Part shown: positions 1-13,500 of the stretch, in pieces | Position numbering within the stretch: position 1 is the first letter of the stretch | Layout: each line of letters begins with the position of its first letter | Source: Ampullaceana balthica | Lineage: Eukaryota; Mollusca; Gastropoda; Lymnaeidae | Length of the DNA stretch: 64,000 nucleotides | Direction of reading: 5' to 3' | Assembly: GCA_944989445.1 (NCBI GenBank) | Contig: CALYLW010000180.1 | Coordinates: 1,008,798-1,072,797 of the forward strand | Made by a program: the position numbers and the translations under genes | The notes under the pieces: model-generated | Databases searched by the model: none | Told to the model about the DNA's origin: nothing | What the model saw: only the letters and a program-made list of their open reading frames with translations

Positions 1-57
1 ATTTCAGTTGAATAATCACTATTAGAATTATCCTCAAGTGATAAATATTCCTCACAG

Positions 58-1471
58 GCTCAGATGAAGAATTCGGAGACCTTCTTGTTCATGGTCCATC
101 AGTAGCCAAAGAGTATTGGAAAAAACCAGAGGCTACAAAAGAAGCATTTACTAAAGACGGCTGGTTTAAAACAGGTAATAGAAATATGTTCAAATCAAGC
201 AAGTCAAATGTGTTTCAGGCTAAGTAAAGTAAAGTGTATTTGATTTAATTGCCCTGAGAGTTTTCTATGTAATTAATTTTTGCTCATAGTAGTTGAGGAA
301 GGTTACCCATCTCATACTGAAATCCAAAATTAGTCTGTTATGAAAGTATTTTAATAAATACTTGCTTTACCTATAGCAGTGATGGCGAACCTTTTTGTGG
401 CGCGTGCCAAAATTTCAATAAAAAGTTACTAATTTTTAGCAAAGTGCCAACACAGTGGTTTAATTAAGGAAGTAATATTTTAGTTGCGTGCCGGCTGATG
501 AGGCTCTGGGTGCCGAATGTGGCACGCTTACCATAGGTTCGCCATCACTGACCTATAGTCATGGCTATGACAGGTATGTGCTATTAATATTTCCTTTTAT
601 AGGTGACACAGTGAGGTACCAGAAGGGAATTTATTACATCGTGGGACGCACATCTGTGGATGTCATCAAGAGCGGTGGGTACAAGATCAGTGCCTTGGAT
701 GTAGAGCGCCACCTGTTGGCCCATCCTGATATAGCAGACTGTGCTGTAGTTGGGCTGTCAGATATAACCTGGGGTCAGAAGGTGAGACACATCTTGGGGT
801 CAAACATAGCTAAAGGTCAAAATATCGCATATAAATATGGGTCAGAATGTAAGGTTATTGCTTATTCGTAATGATTACACTGTTCCTTTGCTCATATAAT
901 AGAAAAATTGGGGTGGGGTATATTCACTTTAAACAATCCAACCATCTAGGATGAGATGTTACTGGCTGTCATCTATTGCCAATACTGATAGGTAGGGCTC
1001 TGTTCCCCCAACTTTAATTGATGTCCTATCAACCAAGTCAGAATCATGCTAATCAATAAATCAACTAGAATCTCAAGTTATGAGACTGGAATGAAAAGAA
1101 ACATATTTTTGTATACATAATGACTGGATTTTGAGGGTGACAGGGCTTTGACTCAAGACACTTTACTGCATGTGTTTGGAAAGTCTATAGTATTCAAGTA
1201 CTTATACAAATATTTAGTACATCAATCTTTCTTTTACTGAAAAAATGTTGTATTTGTATTTCAGGTAGCAGCTGTATTAGTTTTAAAATCCGGTGGGACC
1301 ATGATGGAGTTGGCTAAATTACGGGAATGGGCGAGTTCACGTCTCCCACCATATCAACTGCCTACAGTGATAAAATGTCTAGACTTGCTGCCTCGCAATG
1401 CTATGGGGAAGGTCAACAAGAAGGAGCTAGTCAATCATGTCTTTCCAGAATTTTCCAAAAAGAAATGGTGA
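58..1471 (+). CDS. ACSF3: ACSF3, malonyl-CoA synthetase, C-terminal part (3 exons, 5' end outside window)
   Basis: Exons 58-174, 603-781 and 1265-1471 (stop TGA at 1469-1471) join in frame across GT-AG introns. The product is the end of an adenylate-forming (ANL) acyl-CoA synthetase. Visible motifs are the A7-type GWFKTGD spanning the first junction, the hinge [16 protein letters not shown], and the C-terminal [13 protein letters not shown], whose GK lysine is the usual catalytic lysine. The stretch [18 protein letters not shown] and the WGQ motif fit ACSF3 better than other family members. ACSF3 activates malonate and methylmalonate with ATP and CoA in the mitochondrial matrix and feeds mitochondrial fatty-acid synthesis. 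The N-terminal AMP-binding domain lies before the window. The first intron contains a hAT miniature element. Assignment is by remembered similarity to vertebrate ACSF3; the exon phases are seen directly. Confidence 0.94.
377..550. mobile_element. hAT-type miniature element (174 bp) in ACSF3 intron
   Basis: The termini are inverted: CAGTGATGGCGAACC at the left and GGTTCGCCATCACTG at the right. The element is flanked by a perfect 8-bp target duplication, ACCTATAG, at 369-376 and 551-558. An 8-bp duplication and CAG...CTG ends are typical of hAT elements. No transposase is encoded, so it is non-autonomous. The exact duplication suggests a fairly recent insertion. Confidence 0.9.
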
Positions 1472-1638
1472 TGGTCTCTATTACACATAGTACACATTTC
1501 TGATGATGTTTAAACCATTTACAACTTAAACGTGATGCTGCAAAGAGGCAACATAAGCAACTACTTTCCAAGCAATCTAAATTGAAATACTTTTGTCATT
1601 TATATCAGTGTCCAGTATATATTTAAATGAAGAAACTG

Positions 1639-1990
<352 letters not shown>

Positions 1991-2095
1991 ATTAAAATAC
2001 TTAAAAATCATTAATCTAAACTAATATTATTAATTATCAACTATCACAAAAAAGAAGTCAAATAGATTATTATTAATGTCTTGTCCCTGTTTCTG

Positions 2096-2101
2096 AATAA
2101 A
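2096..2101 (+). promoter_or_regulatory. Candidate ACSF3 poly(A) signal
   Basis: AATAAA lies 625 bases after the ACSF3 stop codon. Further AATAAA-like strings occur near 2216, so the choice is tentative and no transcript end was seen. Confidence 0.35.
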
Positions 2102-3475
2102 AAAAAGTTTATTGAATTTTCTTTCATATAGTTTCAAGAAATAATTAAGTGTCATATAACATTGAGTTGTGAAAAGCATTAAGTAATTTAAATCACATGT
2201 TCTTGTGATGTTAAAATAAAATTTAATGTTTAAATAACATTTAGATGTTTTTTTTGTGTGTGTGTATCTTGAGATAAACCCATTATCCCAATGGCCTTAA
2301 CTTTTAAATATATAAATAATATGTTTGACAATTTCACTAAAATAATCTGAAAAACTCTTCCCGATTCTTGTTGTTGTGATTGTGACTATTGTGAATTTAG
2401 AAGGCAGAAGAGTACAAACTGGGAGCCCAGTTATTTCTGGTGGTGGGCCTGATTAATAATTATTAATGCATAACATTTTGTGACATCTCTGCTTGCAATC
2501 TTGTACAGGAAAAAAATTATCTTATCAGTGATATGCCTATAGAGAATTTCAGTACCACATTTTGAAAATCCCACGGTTTCCCATATATTATCTATTAATT
2601 TTAGTAATGAAATCTAATGACGTTTTTTAAAATTTAAAAAAAAATGATTTTTATCCTAAAGAATTTGAAACAATTTTAAGCTATGCAGAGTTTATTTTCA
2701 CTTGTTCATCCACATCTAGTTAGAATTTCATGTCTTTTTTATGTCAGTACATCTATGTACCTAGTATGGGGCAGCATCCCATATTTATGATTTGTGATGA
2801 TTCATCGGGATACCAACAGTGGCAGGAGCCAGAGGGTGGAAAGGGTTTGGCTCGGAAGCAATTATTTTCTTTTCTAAGGTAGTTGGCATTTCTAACAAAC
2901 TGCGAAAATTCTTTCAGTGAAAGTGGGTACAAATAAAGGTTAACCTTCCCCCAACTCTTGCTATGCCTTTGGGTAATAGGGAGGCCATGGCTATAGGCAA
3001 CTTTTTTAACATGCAAACAAAGTGTTAAATATTATGGATGAATTTGTCAAAGTATGTCTTTACTCTTGTTTTTAATACATTTTTAAATCTTTACTAGCTG
3101 TGAGACTACTATTTTTTTTTACACTTTCTAAACTTTCTTGTATTTTTTAGTTAAGTGTTTTTGAAACCACAGAATTAAAATTAAATATGTTCTATCTTTT
3201 CAATGTCCAGGTTATTAGATGTGCTAAAACTACATGTACAAAGTTGTACAAAATATCATTCGTAAAAAATGTAATGACTTGTACTAATATATTTTTTACA
3301 CATTGCAGCCTTTTGTCAAAACAGGTTCCTTTTGTTTGCTCTTTGTTCAGTGTCACATATTTACTTGGAAACTAAACTTTAATCAAAATAATCTTCAATA
3401 TGAACATTTAATTTTTATTTTTTGTTAATTGTACTTTTGGTTTGGATAACAGCACAAAATTCATTTTCTCTATGT
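2102..3475. other. Intergenic, no recognised gene
   Basis: AT-rich DNA. A minus-strand open frame of 87 codons (2753-3016) has no ATG-supported context or recognised motif. It may be an old repeat. Nothing else is supported. Confidence 0.5.
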
Positions 3476-3777
3476 CAGTGCTTCTCAAAATTTTTTAGTA
3501 TGGCGGACCGGGAGGGATTTTTTTCCAATGCACCAGGGACCGGTGAACTACTTTCCTTGTACTGACATGGTAGCGAAATGTAATTAATTATATTTTATTT
3601 GTTACATGTTATTTGCTTATTGCCGAAAAATTGCACATATTCTATAGTGTTCGTATTAATTGTTGCAAATGGAGGATTATAATTATATTTTTCTGTCCTT
3701 TGATAACTTCTGCGGACTGGCAGCGGTTAGCCCACGGACCGGCACCGGTCCGCGGACCACCACTTTGAGAAGCACTG
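3476..3777. mobile_element. hAT-type miniature element (302 bp)
   Basis: It starts CAGTGCTTCTCAAA and ends TTTGAGAAGCACTG, with perfect 8-bp target duplications CTCTATGT at 3468-3475 and 3778-3785. It carries an internal G+C-rich self-complementary segment (CGGACCGGCACCGGTCCG). A relative sits at 45241-45428, and the transposase-bearing relic ending near 46345 has a similar terminus. Confidence 0.9.
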
Positions 3778-4019
3778 CTCTATGTGACAGCCACCAAATA
3801 AAAGATATGGCCCATTATGGGAACCTTTTCCAAATAATTTTTTAAAGATATATACAAAATTTTAAATGATTTTTGTAGTTCAACCTTGAAAATAAGTATG
3901 TTAATAAATAATAACCTGAAATTTTAGAAATTATTGCCTTGCCTTTTGATCTGAATTGGGAGAGATTTGAAGAAAAATGTATAATAATTTCCATAATTTA
4001 TATCCTATCTTATACATTA

Positions 4020-4372
4020 CAGACACTCCTTCTATTCAGAAGATTATTTCATTATGTGCTTCATCTTGCATTTTATTAGAGTTCTGAATGTTCATAGCCT
4101 GATGATTTTATTGTCTTGTTCAAGGAAACCATTACATGCACCAATGTCAGCCGGGAAGAAGAAAGATCTGTTTGTTCTTGCAAATGGAATTATATCTGAT
4201 TGTGTTAAAAGATTGTTGTTGTATTGTATTTCCAAGTTAGAAATTAATGCCTTATGCATTATTACTACTTTGTTCTTTGTTCTTCTACTAGTTCTACTTC
4301 TACCCTAGGTTTCTAGGTTGAGTAATTTAACTGAAGAAGTTACTCTTGTCACTTATTCTTAAAATATAACTA
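4020..4372 (-). mobile_element. Degraded LINE 3' end
   Basis: On the minus strand this matches, with many changes, the LINE 3' segment at 6790-7375: the tail complement CAGAAGATTATT, the AGTTCTGAATGTT segment, and the decayed reading frame. It is an older copy of the same family. Confidence 0.65.
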
Positions 4373-4387
4373 GATGCCAGAACAATA

Positions 4388-4695
4388 TGACGTCACACAT
4401 CTTTGCGCCCCCCCCCCATAAAAGCTGTATTTTCTATTTGAAAAAGAGCATGTTTTCAAGTCACTTTTATGTCATTGAAGTAGATATTTTGTGTAATATT
4501 GCGCTCTAATATCGTAACATGCGCGAAGCCACGTAAAACGTCATTAAATAAATGGTAAACAAATATTTAAGTGAAACTTTTATTTAAAGTTGCGAGTTTT
4601 GTTGTGACGTCACATTTCTCAAACACCCCCTCCCCCTCGAGGGCCGGGGGAGTGAAAAATCGGCCAACATCGCGTGACGTCATTTATGGACGGCC
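4388..4695. repeat. TGACGTCA-ended DNA repeat family, copy 1
   Basis: The block ends GCGTGACGTCATTTATGGAC followed by GGCCC. Its interior (CTCTAATATCGTAACA, then GTCATTAAATAAATGGTAAA, then GTGACGTCACATTT) recurs at 45528-45830 and in part at 46340-46530. The inverted ends suggest a cut-and-paste DNA element. I cannot assign a superfamily. Confidence 0.7.
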
Positions 4696-4699
4696 CTTT

Positions 4700-6789
4700 A
4701 GTGATTCTACTATGTATTATGTGTAATTTACAAGTGATGCAGGTCTATAATTACCAGGGTCTGATTTATCACTTTTTTTTTACGTAAGCTTATATCCAAT
4801 CTTGTGGCACTTAACCCTGATATAGTGTACAAGTCCACTGATCTAATATAAAAAAGGTTTAGTATAATAATACCCTAGTTGTAAGCTCTCTTAATGGGGT
4901 CTGAGTCATTATCTTCCTGATTTTATGTGCTGCACCTTTGTTTAATTGAGACATTTTACACAGCTTATTGATTTTTAGGAAAAAAATATATGCACAAATT
5001 TTGTTATATAATGAGTGTCCAATTTGAACAAAGCAAAGTATTCCAACTCAAAGACGACGCTAAAACGATTTACCTGCATTTTTAATTAATTTTCAAAAAA
5101 ATTATTAACATGTTTTTGGTGGGGGAGGAGAATTATCCAAACGCCCTTGTGGTTCATCCTTTAGACGTAGTTATGATGGGATTTTTAAAAAGTCATGCAT
5201 CAAGAAAAGATTTAAATTTAAAAGGACCATTCATAATTATATTTACTTATATACTATATATTATATATATTATAATTAATAGCTATTACTTTACACATCA
5301 AATGACAACTTGTGCCAACGTGGGTGACATGAGATATACTATTACTATATACCGTAAATACGTTCCTCACCCACTTAATTGTCAAAAAATACAATCGAAA
5401 CATGAGAAATAAAACTTCAAGAAAGTTGGGTCTCATAATTTTATGAGGGTTACCTTATCTAAAACAATCAGACGCCCCTTGTCTTTCAATGCTAGCATTG
5501 ACTTGCATAAATTGAGTTGCCCACTATTGGCCCTGGACTTTGAGAGTACAGTTACTAGAATACTAGATTGATATTCTCTGACCCCTCTCTCTCTCTCCTC
5601 ATTCATCGAGGGACCGTCCGCTGTAGGTGAGGGATGGTTTGCTTTAATATATTCAGAGAAGGGAGAGGGGACTCACATGATGAATGTGTGCGTAGGCAAA
5701 AATTAATTTGTAGCCTACATAACAACTTTTGATTAAAAAAAAAGCGCCTTTGCAGAAGACTGGTATTATCAGACATAATATTAACAGTGAGGGCACGCTT
5801 GCCGCAGTCGTCACGCGACTAAATTATTACTCCTTAATCAAACCAACCAAGGCTAACCCCCAAATTTAGGGTTTCGTTGGAGTGTTAGCACTTTGCTATA
5901 AATAAGTAGATTTGGGTTGAATTTTGGCCACGCGGCCCCATAAAGGTTCGCCACCACTGAACTAGGGCATAGCAGTCAAAATATGGGGTGAAACTGCAAT
6001 CAGGCTTATAGATAGATCGATGGATAACATGCAAACAGGGCATGGCAGTCTGTGGCACAACATGGGCATGGCAGTCTCATTGGTAACTATTAGATTGGGA
6101 ACGACAAAAAATACTCATTTTGAATAATTCATTTAAGTTTAAGAGACAGCCACTTCTGACAGCCTATCAACTAGAGCCGTGGAAATTTTCCTGACTTGAT
6201 ACGAGAGGGCAATGTTCTTTCAATTGAATATTTTAAAAGATTGAAAGGATTATGAATTTTGCTTTCAATTATTTTGTACACTTATCGCAAGACATGAAAT
6301 CACACAAACCAATGGTGGAAAGTTTAAATTTCTATTTAAAAGTATTCACCCAAGTAATTAACTTTATGAGGATTGTATTTCGCGGTAGTCTCCCCGATAC
6401 GTGTAACGACATCATTTTTACCGCTTATGAATTATTAAAATGCTATATTGTGAATAACCACTTATACACCGCGACTTCACCATTGCCATTACTATTACTA
6501 AATTTAATTGAAATATGACTTTGAGAACTAATTTAAACTTAGGAAGGTTTTCTGTTTAGCCGTGTTAAGCATTTCTACTTTTAGCAAGCATCACACAGAG
6601 GTTGGCTCACACAATATGTGCAGGTACCTGCATCTGCTACATTATAGAACACACATCTTTGCTCCCTCTAAGGTTCGTTGGTCCGTAAGCAATGTAAATT
6701 AAATTACCGTTCAAATAAATTTAATTAAAAATATTAAAGTAAAAGTAAGTCTTCATAATATTTTATTAGAGGTAGAGTGAAAACATTAT
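4700..6789. other. Intergenic DNA with repeat fragments
   Basis: No gene is recognised. A hAT terminus GGTTCGCCACCACTG lies at about 5945-5959 and resembles the end of the 377-550 element, without a matching left end. A fragment CTCCCTCTAAGGTTCG near 6661 resembles the CAATGTTCCCTCTAA family at 8155. Confidence 0.5.
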
Positions 6790-7375
6790 AAAATTAGCTC
6801 ATTAGAATTAATACTCTTAACAAATGTAATAAAGATATAAAACTAAAATGCTATCTCACTTTGGTGAGACCTGTACTAGAATATGCATCTTCTGTATGGG
6901 ACCCATCCACCAAAGAAAACATTGATAAACTAGAACAAATCCAAAAAAGAGCTGCCAGATTCATTACTGGAGAATATTCAAAACTGACTAGAATAACACC
7001 ATTAGTTAAATCATTAAACCTTGAAACACTAGAGGATAGAAGAACCAAGAGTAAAGTAGTAATCATACATAAAGCAATTAACTCTAATTTAGAAATACAA
7101 CACAACGATAACTTAATACAACCCTCAGAAAGACATAAGGATAAAAACACCTTTCTTATTCCGTATGCAAGAACAAACTCATACAAATTTTCGTTCTTCC
7201 CGTCCGGAATTCGGGCGTGGAATGGGTTGCCTGAAGAAACCAGGAAAGCCAACACTTTATCAACATTTAAAACTCTAATAAGAATGCAGGACTAAACACA
7301 AACCATAGATAAGCGTAGGACGCAATAATCTTCTGTATAGAAGGAGCGTCTGAAACAGATAAGATAAGATATTCA
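6790..7375 (+). mobile_element. 5'-truncated LINE, end of reverse transcriptase ORF plus 3' tail
   Basis: The frame reads DIKLKCYLTLVRPVLEYASS, then VWDP and QKRAARFITG, through to an end at 7293. This is the classic region after the reverse transcriptase of CR1/Jockey-like LINEs. The 3' tail GCAATAATCTTCTGTATAGA is followed by AAGGAGCGTC and AGATAAGATAAGAT. The element is truncated upstream, so it is inactive. Relatives lie at 4020-4372, 16780-17040 and 47950-48440. Confidence 0.88.
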
Positions 7376-7513
7376 GTTAATTTTATTGTACGTATAAAAT
7401 ATTTTTAAAAAGAAAAACAGCAATTGTTAGAAGTAAAAGCCTAACTTTTAAAAGGGAGTTTTAAATTGGAATATTTTACATTCCTTACACCGTCAGCCAA
7501 AAGCGCTTGGGTT

Positions 7514-7526
7514 GTTGGCAGGCAAC
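7514..7526 (+). promoter_or_regulatory. Possible RFX X-box just before CEP72 start codon
   Basis: GTTGGCAGGCAAC is an imperfect inverted repeat (GTTGGC, A, GGCAAC) matching the RFX X-box pattern GTTRCC-spacer-GGYAAC with one mismatch and a 1-base spacer. It ends three bases before the CEP72 ATG at 7530. RFX factors drive many ciliary and centriolar genes, so the context fits. Direct binding evidence is absent. Confidence 0.4.
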
Positions 7527-7529
7527 AAA

Positions 7530-10500
7530 ATGGCGCTCACACTGACGGAAAATCTTATCCGCAGTCGTGTAAATTTAACACATGAAAACTTAGGTAATCA
7601 ATAAATCTATAACAATTTATTACTCAGGGGTAAAGCTTTAAAAAATAATAAAGCTAATTATATAATTTTATTATATATAATTAATTTTTTAAAAGCATTA
7701 TTTAATAATATTGCAGAAGATTTTGAAACGACTCAGACTCAAATTTCAAATCAAATCGCCAAAGCACAATTCACAATATACCTAAATCACAATTCAAATC
7801 GAATTTAAATAATTAAATAATTATTTAGTAGTATTAAGAAAATGACAGTTTAACGTTAATTTACTGATTAAAATAGTATTGATTTAAAGTTTGGTCATCA
7901 TAGCACATGGAGTATAGTATAAGTATAATTTAATAATTTACTGTACATGTCATGTACTTTGTCTTTGTTAATTTTTGCTCTGCTTCCTTCAATCACAATC
8001 CATTTTCAATTATTTAGAATAGTTAAGGCTAAGGACCCTTTGAAAATATTTTAATATTAGTTATTGGTATTTTCAATTATTCTGCTGTTTTTTTTTAAAA
8101 TCCATAAGTTATAAGTAAGGCATTGAAGATGCACATTATAAAAAAACATGCAAACAATGTTCCCTCTAACTTTGAGGAAACTCTAAGTCTAAATCTAAAA
8201 TTCTTTGGTCCGTGTGCAAAATGACAAACTCATGTGTCATGTGCAAAGTTGCAAAGCATAAATTTTTTTGTCCAAAATTTTGTAACCCAAAAACAGATTA
8301 ATATTAATATTTTCTGCGCTATAATTATAATTCTAAACTAATATGTGGCGTCAGTCAATTATCTGCACGGCCGCATAGCCGATCAGCTTAAACTTAAAGT
8401 AAGGGGAACATTGCATGCAAAATGTTTAAAACATGTGAATGAAAACAAAGATCAAGGCATTGGGATGTTATTGTTAATTAATGCAAAGCCTGGTTGCAAA
8501 GTTTACAAAAAATACATTTCTGATTGTAGTTTTAAAAAAAAGAAATTCTGAAGCTATCCATTCTTAATTATGATTCAGTTTTCTCTCTGTTTATTAAATC
8601 TTCTGTTTCATATACATTATATAGTGTTTAATTTAATAATATACATCAGGAATTCGAGAGACACTCATCATAGGAGATAAACTATAACATAAATAAAAAT
8701 TAAATACAAGTAAATATAATTTGGAGATTATATTCCATGATTTTCCTCAATTTTTGTAATTGATATTGATTCAATTAAGTTAGTTACTAAGAGATTTTGT
8801 TTTTCACTGACACAACCTTTAGGGGACTTCTTAATGTGTTTTTAAGCTTATGATTCATACAAATCTAGTCTCAACTGCTAAAGTTTACATTTAGAAAAAG
8901 ATCTCAGAAGTGCTACTCTTCTTTATGTTGTATTACTTAATATACTTGCGAATTGGTTGCACCAATGGATTAGTTACACTACTAGTTAAGGGTTATCCAA
9001 GTGATGTTTTGCATTTGACATATATTATAATTATAGCATTATAATTATTATAATCAAGGGCATTGTTCAGTACTTGTCCATCACTATGCAGGGTGTGCTC
9101 AGATTGAGTCATCATGCGGGTGTGCTCAGATTGAGTCATCATGCAGGGTGTGCTCAGATTGAGTCATCATGCAGGGTAGACTCGGGTTGCGTCACCATGC
9201 AGGGTGTGCTCAGATTGAGTCATCATGCAGGGTAGACTGGGGTTGAGTGTCTTTACACTATTTATTCATTATTTCATATAAAACCTAAACAGTTCAATTC
9301 TTATTTTGTGTTTCACTTTACTTGGACAAACTTGACCAATACAAATGTTATAGGCATGGAGTATAGAGAAGATGCTACCATAAAAAAGAGTATAGAGAAG
9401 ATGCTACCGTAAAATTGGATTTTGGTTTGAATATATTGTCTTGGGTCACTAAAAGTTTAGTTACTATAAATATAAACACAGTGTATAAAATTACATTACA
9501 TGTATTTAATGGTATCTTAAAAATTTGGCTGAAATTACTTTTTCAGTTGGCTATGGCAAAATATTATTGACCATTAACTTAAACAATTAAACTTTATAGT
9601 CTCATAATAAAGCTTCTTATTCACTTACAGAAGATATAAAGTCATTGTCACTACCAGGAACATTTCATGAAAAGATTGTGTCCATTGGAACATCATTGAG
9701 AAAATTCTCTCGCCTCAAGTCAGTGGATTTCTCAAGAAATGCTTTGGAATCATTGCAGGTTGTGGAGATTTATAACAAACATTCTATTTGGTTTTTCGCA
9801 TGATTTTTGGAAGCAATAATCTTCTGTATGTGTCAGTTGTCATCATCTATGGAATGCTTTTTGACTATTTCAACACATTTTTATTTCACGCTGCAGATTT
9901 TACAGCTAAAAATGTTTATTGTATTTTATATGAACATAGATTTTCTATTTTACTCTTGTCAAGAAATATTAGTTACCCCAGGGGAGGTCAGTGGTGTCCA
10001 AAGTCTGGCGTGCAAGACAAAAATACCTCTTTTAAAAATTTTTTACTGGCTAGCAGCCTAATCTTAAATAATTAAATTCAATGACTCATGGATTTTTTTC
10101 TGTAATGATAACATTATATTTATACCAAAATGCTGTTTTGAGTACAAAAATGGACGACCTTTTATTTTGTTTACGATCTTGGATATTGATTGCAAAAAGC
10201 TGATGAATTTATGGGGTGTTATGTGTACAAAACTCAGTGACGTGCAATGGAAAAACTTGAGGAAACAATTTGATTATTGACTCGGAAAGGAAAACAAATG
10301 TGGTGTCAGTGTACTTGTCTACTTAAAATTTTAAGACTGTTTTTACATCACAATTTTTGACACAACATTTTCAAAGTTTGGTTTTTGTATTTACATATAA
10401 GTCTACTTAATTCTTTGTTCATTATGTTATAAAGTAGGTATATTTAATCCTTGCTTTTTAGCTAAGCATTAGAAAGAATAATTCCATATAGGAATTTGTA

Positions 10501-13500
10501 GAATTCATAACTGATATGAAAAAAGATTATAGCATAATGCTTAATGAAATCTATGATGTTAATAGAAAATCTTTCATATACAAAAGAAAACAGTGTATAT
10601 AGATGGTTAATTCAATAATATGCAATTAATATGATAAATATTGTGTATTATCTGATAAAAAGTTGTGAGATTGTATGATTTTTTCTTAATTTTCATATTT
10701 TAGATATTTTCAAGAATTGACAATTTTTTTGGTCCATTTATTAGTTTACTATTGACTTAATTTAATTTTTTTCTTGTATTTTCAGGGTTTGGAACATTTA
10801 GAACTATTAGAGAAGTTGAATCTGTATCCTTCTTGATATTTACCAGATAGTAAATGCATACAAATTCTTCTACGTAATTTGAAATATCAAAACCTAATAA
10901 GTTTTTCTTGCATGCATAGTAAATTTCTCAAGGTCTCTCAAAAATTTTAAAGTAGATATGTTAGAGTTCTTAACTCCAGGTCAGTTACTACAATAATGTG
11001 AGCAGCCTTGAAGAACTAAAACGACTCAAACACAATCAGAATCTAAAGGAGATTGATCTGAGGCTCAACCCAGTGACCAGGAATGAACCAGACTACAGAC
11101 TCTATCTCATACACATGTTACCCAACCTGCAGAAACTAGGTGAGTCTATCTGTCATTAAGCAATGCATGTTGTAGTTTGGATATAGCCAGAGTAGCTTAG
11201 ATCAAATGTAACGTGAAGAATTTTTAAAACCAAAGTTGCTTGATACAGTTCACTTCTGCCAAAATTACAAACTTAAATCAACTATTCTACATGTGTAAAA
11301 CTGGAATATCAATGAAACAATTATGTTTGATCAATATGGGTCTGTGTGAAAAGTAAAATTGATGAAAGGTGTTTTACAATTTCTATCACTAATTAACTTC
11401 TTGATATGAACTTAAACAATATCAATACCAGCATTCTCAAAGGATCTATTTATTAAAGTGGGATGTGTCTTTATGCAGAATAAAGTATAGAGTCATATTT
11501 TGACCAAAATATATCTATACTTAATTTTACCAACATTGACTACTCTATGGACAGAGGAAGTGGATTAAAAAACCCTTGGAATCAGAAGCGTAACTGGGTT
11601 TTCCGCACCTTTGGCTAATTTAGTTTTGGCGCTCTTGACAAATGAATAAAAAAAAATCCGAAAGGTAGGAAAATACTAAATTTGAATAACTTGAAGGATT
11701 AGCCCTCGGCAGCCTTGGCAACTGCCCCAATGCCCAATCGTTGTTACGACTCTGCTTGCAATCACTGAATTCATTTTTGCTGTTGATTTTCTAAACATTT
11801 TTGTTCCTTGTGTTGCAGATGATAGAGGGGTCAGAGATCGGGAACGTCAGGCGGCCTTGACACATTTTAGTAGCAGCCAAGCCTCAGAGCTGGTAGCTGA
11901 GCCTTTCAAACAGCAGACACTGACCAAGATGCCACTTCCTAGAACAGAAATGATGGCAAAGTTAATGAAGGGTCCGTCTGGTAATTTGTGCATATTTTAC
12001 TCATACCTCTGGCCCTCGTTGTAAGAATTAAAGAAGATCAGGATACCCTCTATGCAGACAATATCTTGATCATCAAAACTTTTGTCTCCAAAAAGTACAA
12101 TAAACACAGAAACTATTATTGTAATTTTGCTTTTTTCTTCTACATATTATTATTATCTGTTTAATTCAATTTATTTTGATATAAGATACAGTTATGTTAT
12201 ATAAATAAATGTATTAAAAATTCATCAATAGTTGAGATAACCCTAAAAAAATTCAGAATAAAAAAAACTAGTTTGGCACGAACATTGAAAACCTTTTGGC
12301 ATGGAAAGAGTTCTCTGTCACAACTTCTTGTCGGACTCATGCCCATCGTATCTTACTGAACTTTTGTCGGTCTACTCACCCACTCGCCAGCTACGATCTT
12401 CTGCAGACACACGCGTTCTCTCTGTTCCTGCGACACGCACCAAAACATTTGGTGAAAGGTCGTTCTCTTTTTGTGCAGCCAAACAATGGAATTCTCTACC
12501 ATTACACATACGTAGTATTCAAACAACCAAGTCCTTCAAGACTGCACTTAAGACACATCTTTTCAACATTTATTTTCAAAATTAATGAAACAACATTTCT
12601 TTTAAATGATTAACGTAGCTTATGTATAATGTACTGTAATTTTTGTGTTTGTTATGATATGAAAGTTAATTTAATATTTATAGGTATGTTATTTCTTTCA
12701 TGTAAAGCGCTGTGAGCCCAGTTCCTTACTGGGATACAGCGCTATATAAATAATCAATTTATTATTATTATTATTATATGAACACTTTGAAAGTTAAGTT
12801 AACAAAATGACAAATTTTAAATGGTATTAAAATTACCTGACATATTTCAACTGTCTAAAGACTATTTGAAGGTTGATTAAAAGTGATAAAAAAAAGATAA
12901 AACAATATAATAAAGTCAAGTAGAATAAATGAGGGTAACCTATTGAATAATAATGTTATGGGTCAAAATATTCCCTGATGCTTAGTGGTGTTTGAATTAC
13001 ATCTTTTAAATTCATTATTAATAATAATTAAAAATTTTGAGTGTTTCTGGACATTAAAATGCATGTAATATGGAATTAAGAAAAATTATCATAAATATAT
13101 TGGCTGTTAAAAATCATGTCAAAATATATTTCACACATTTTTAACCCACTTCATTTCCCCTTCAAAATCTTTCTCAATTCTGCACCCACCACCCTGAAAT
13201 TTGATGCAATTTAAAGTGAAAAAAATTAAACTGCATCTCACTATTAAAAAAACAAAAGTGAGATTTTCCGTCAGAATATATCAAATAGAAATATGTGTTA
13301 CTTTTTATTCACTTTCAACTTCAGTTTTCTTATGAGTGATGAATATTTTTTTTTAAAAGCCTCACCAACATTTGAACTACTCTTTCTCCCACCAACCTGT
13401 GTTGCCAACTGTCAGACTTTCCTTATTTCTTAGACCCCCTGCCCCCATTTGATGTGACATATTTTATGGACAGCCCACTTCCATTTTTTAGTGATTAAAA

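Larger units (their letters stand above)
7594..9630 (+). other. CEP72 intron 1
   Basis: The donor is GTAATC after phase-1 exon 1, and the acceptor is TTCACTTACAG. It contains a hAT element at 8155 and a 28-bp array at 9085. The rest is AT-rich with no gene seen. Confidence 0.75.

Noticed and set aside
2753..3016. Minus-strand 87-codon frame as a gene
   Set aside because: No recognised motif, no supporting splice or poly(A) context; probably chance or an old repeat.
5110..5412. Plus-strand 100-codon frame
   Set aside because: AT-rich, no similarity that I recognise, and low-complexity second half.
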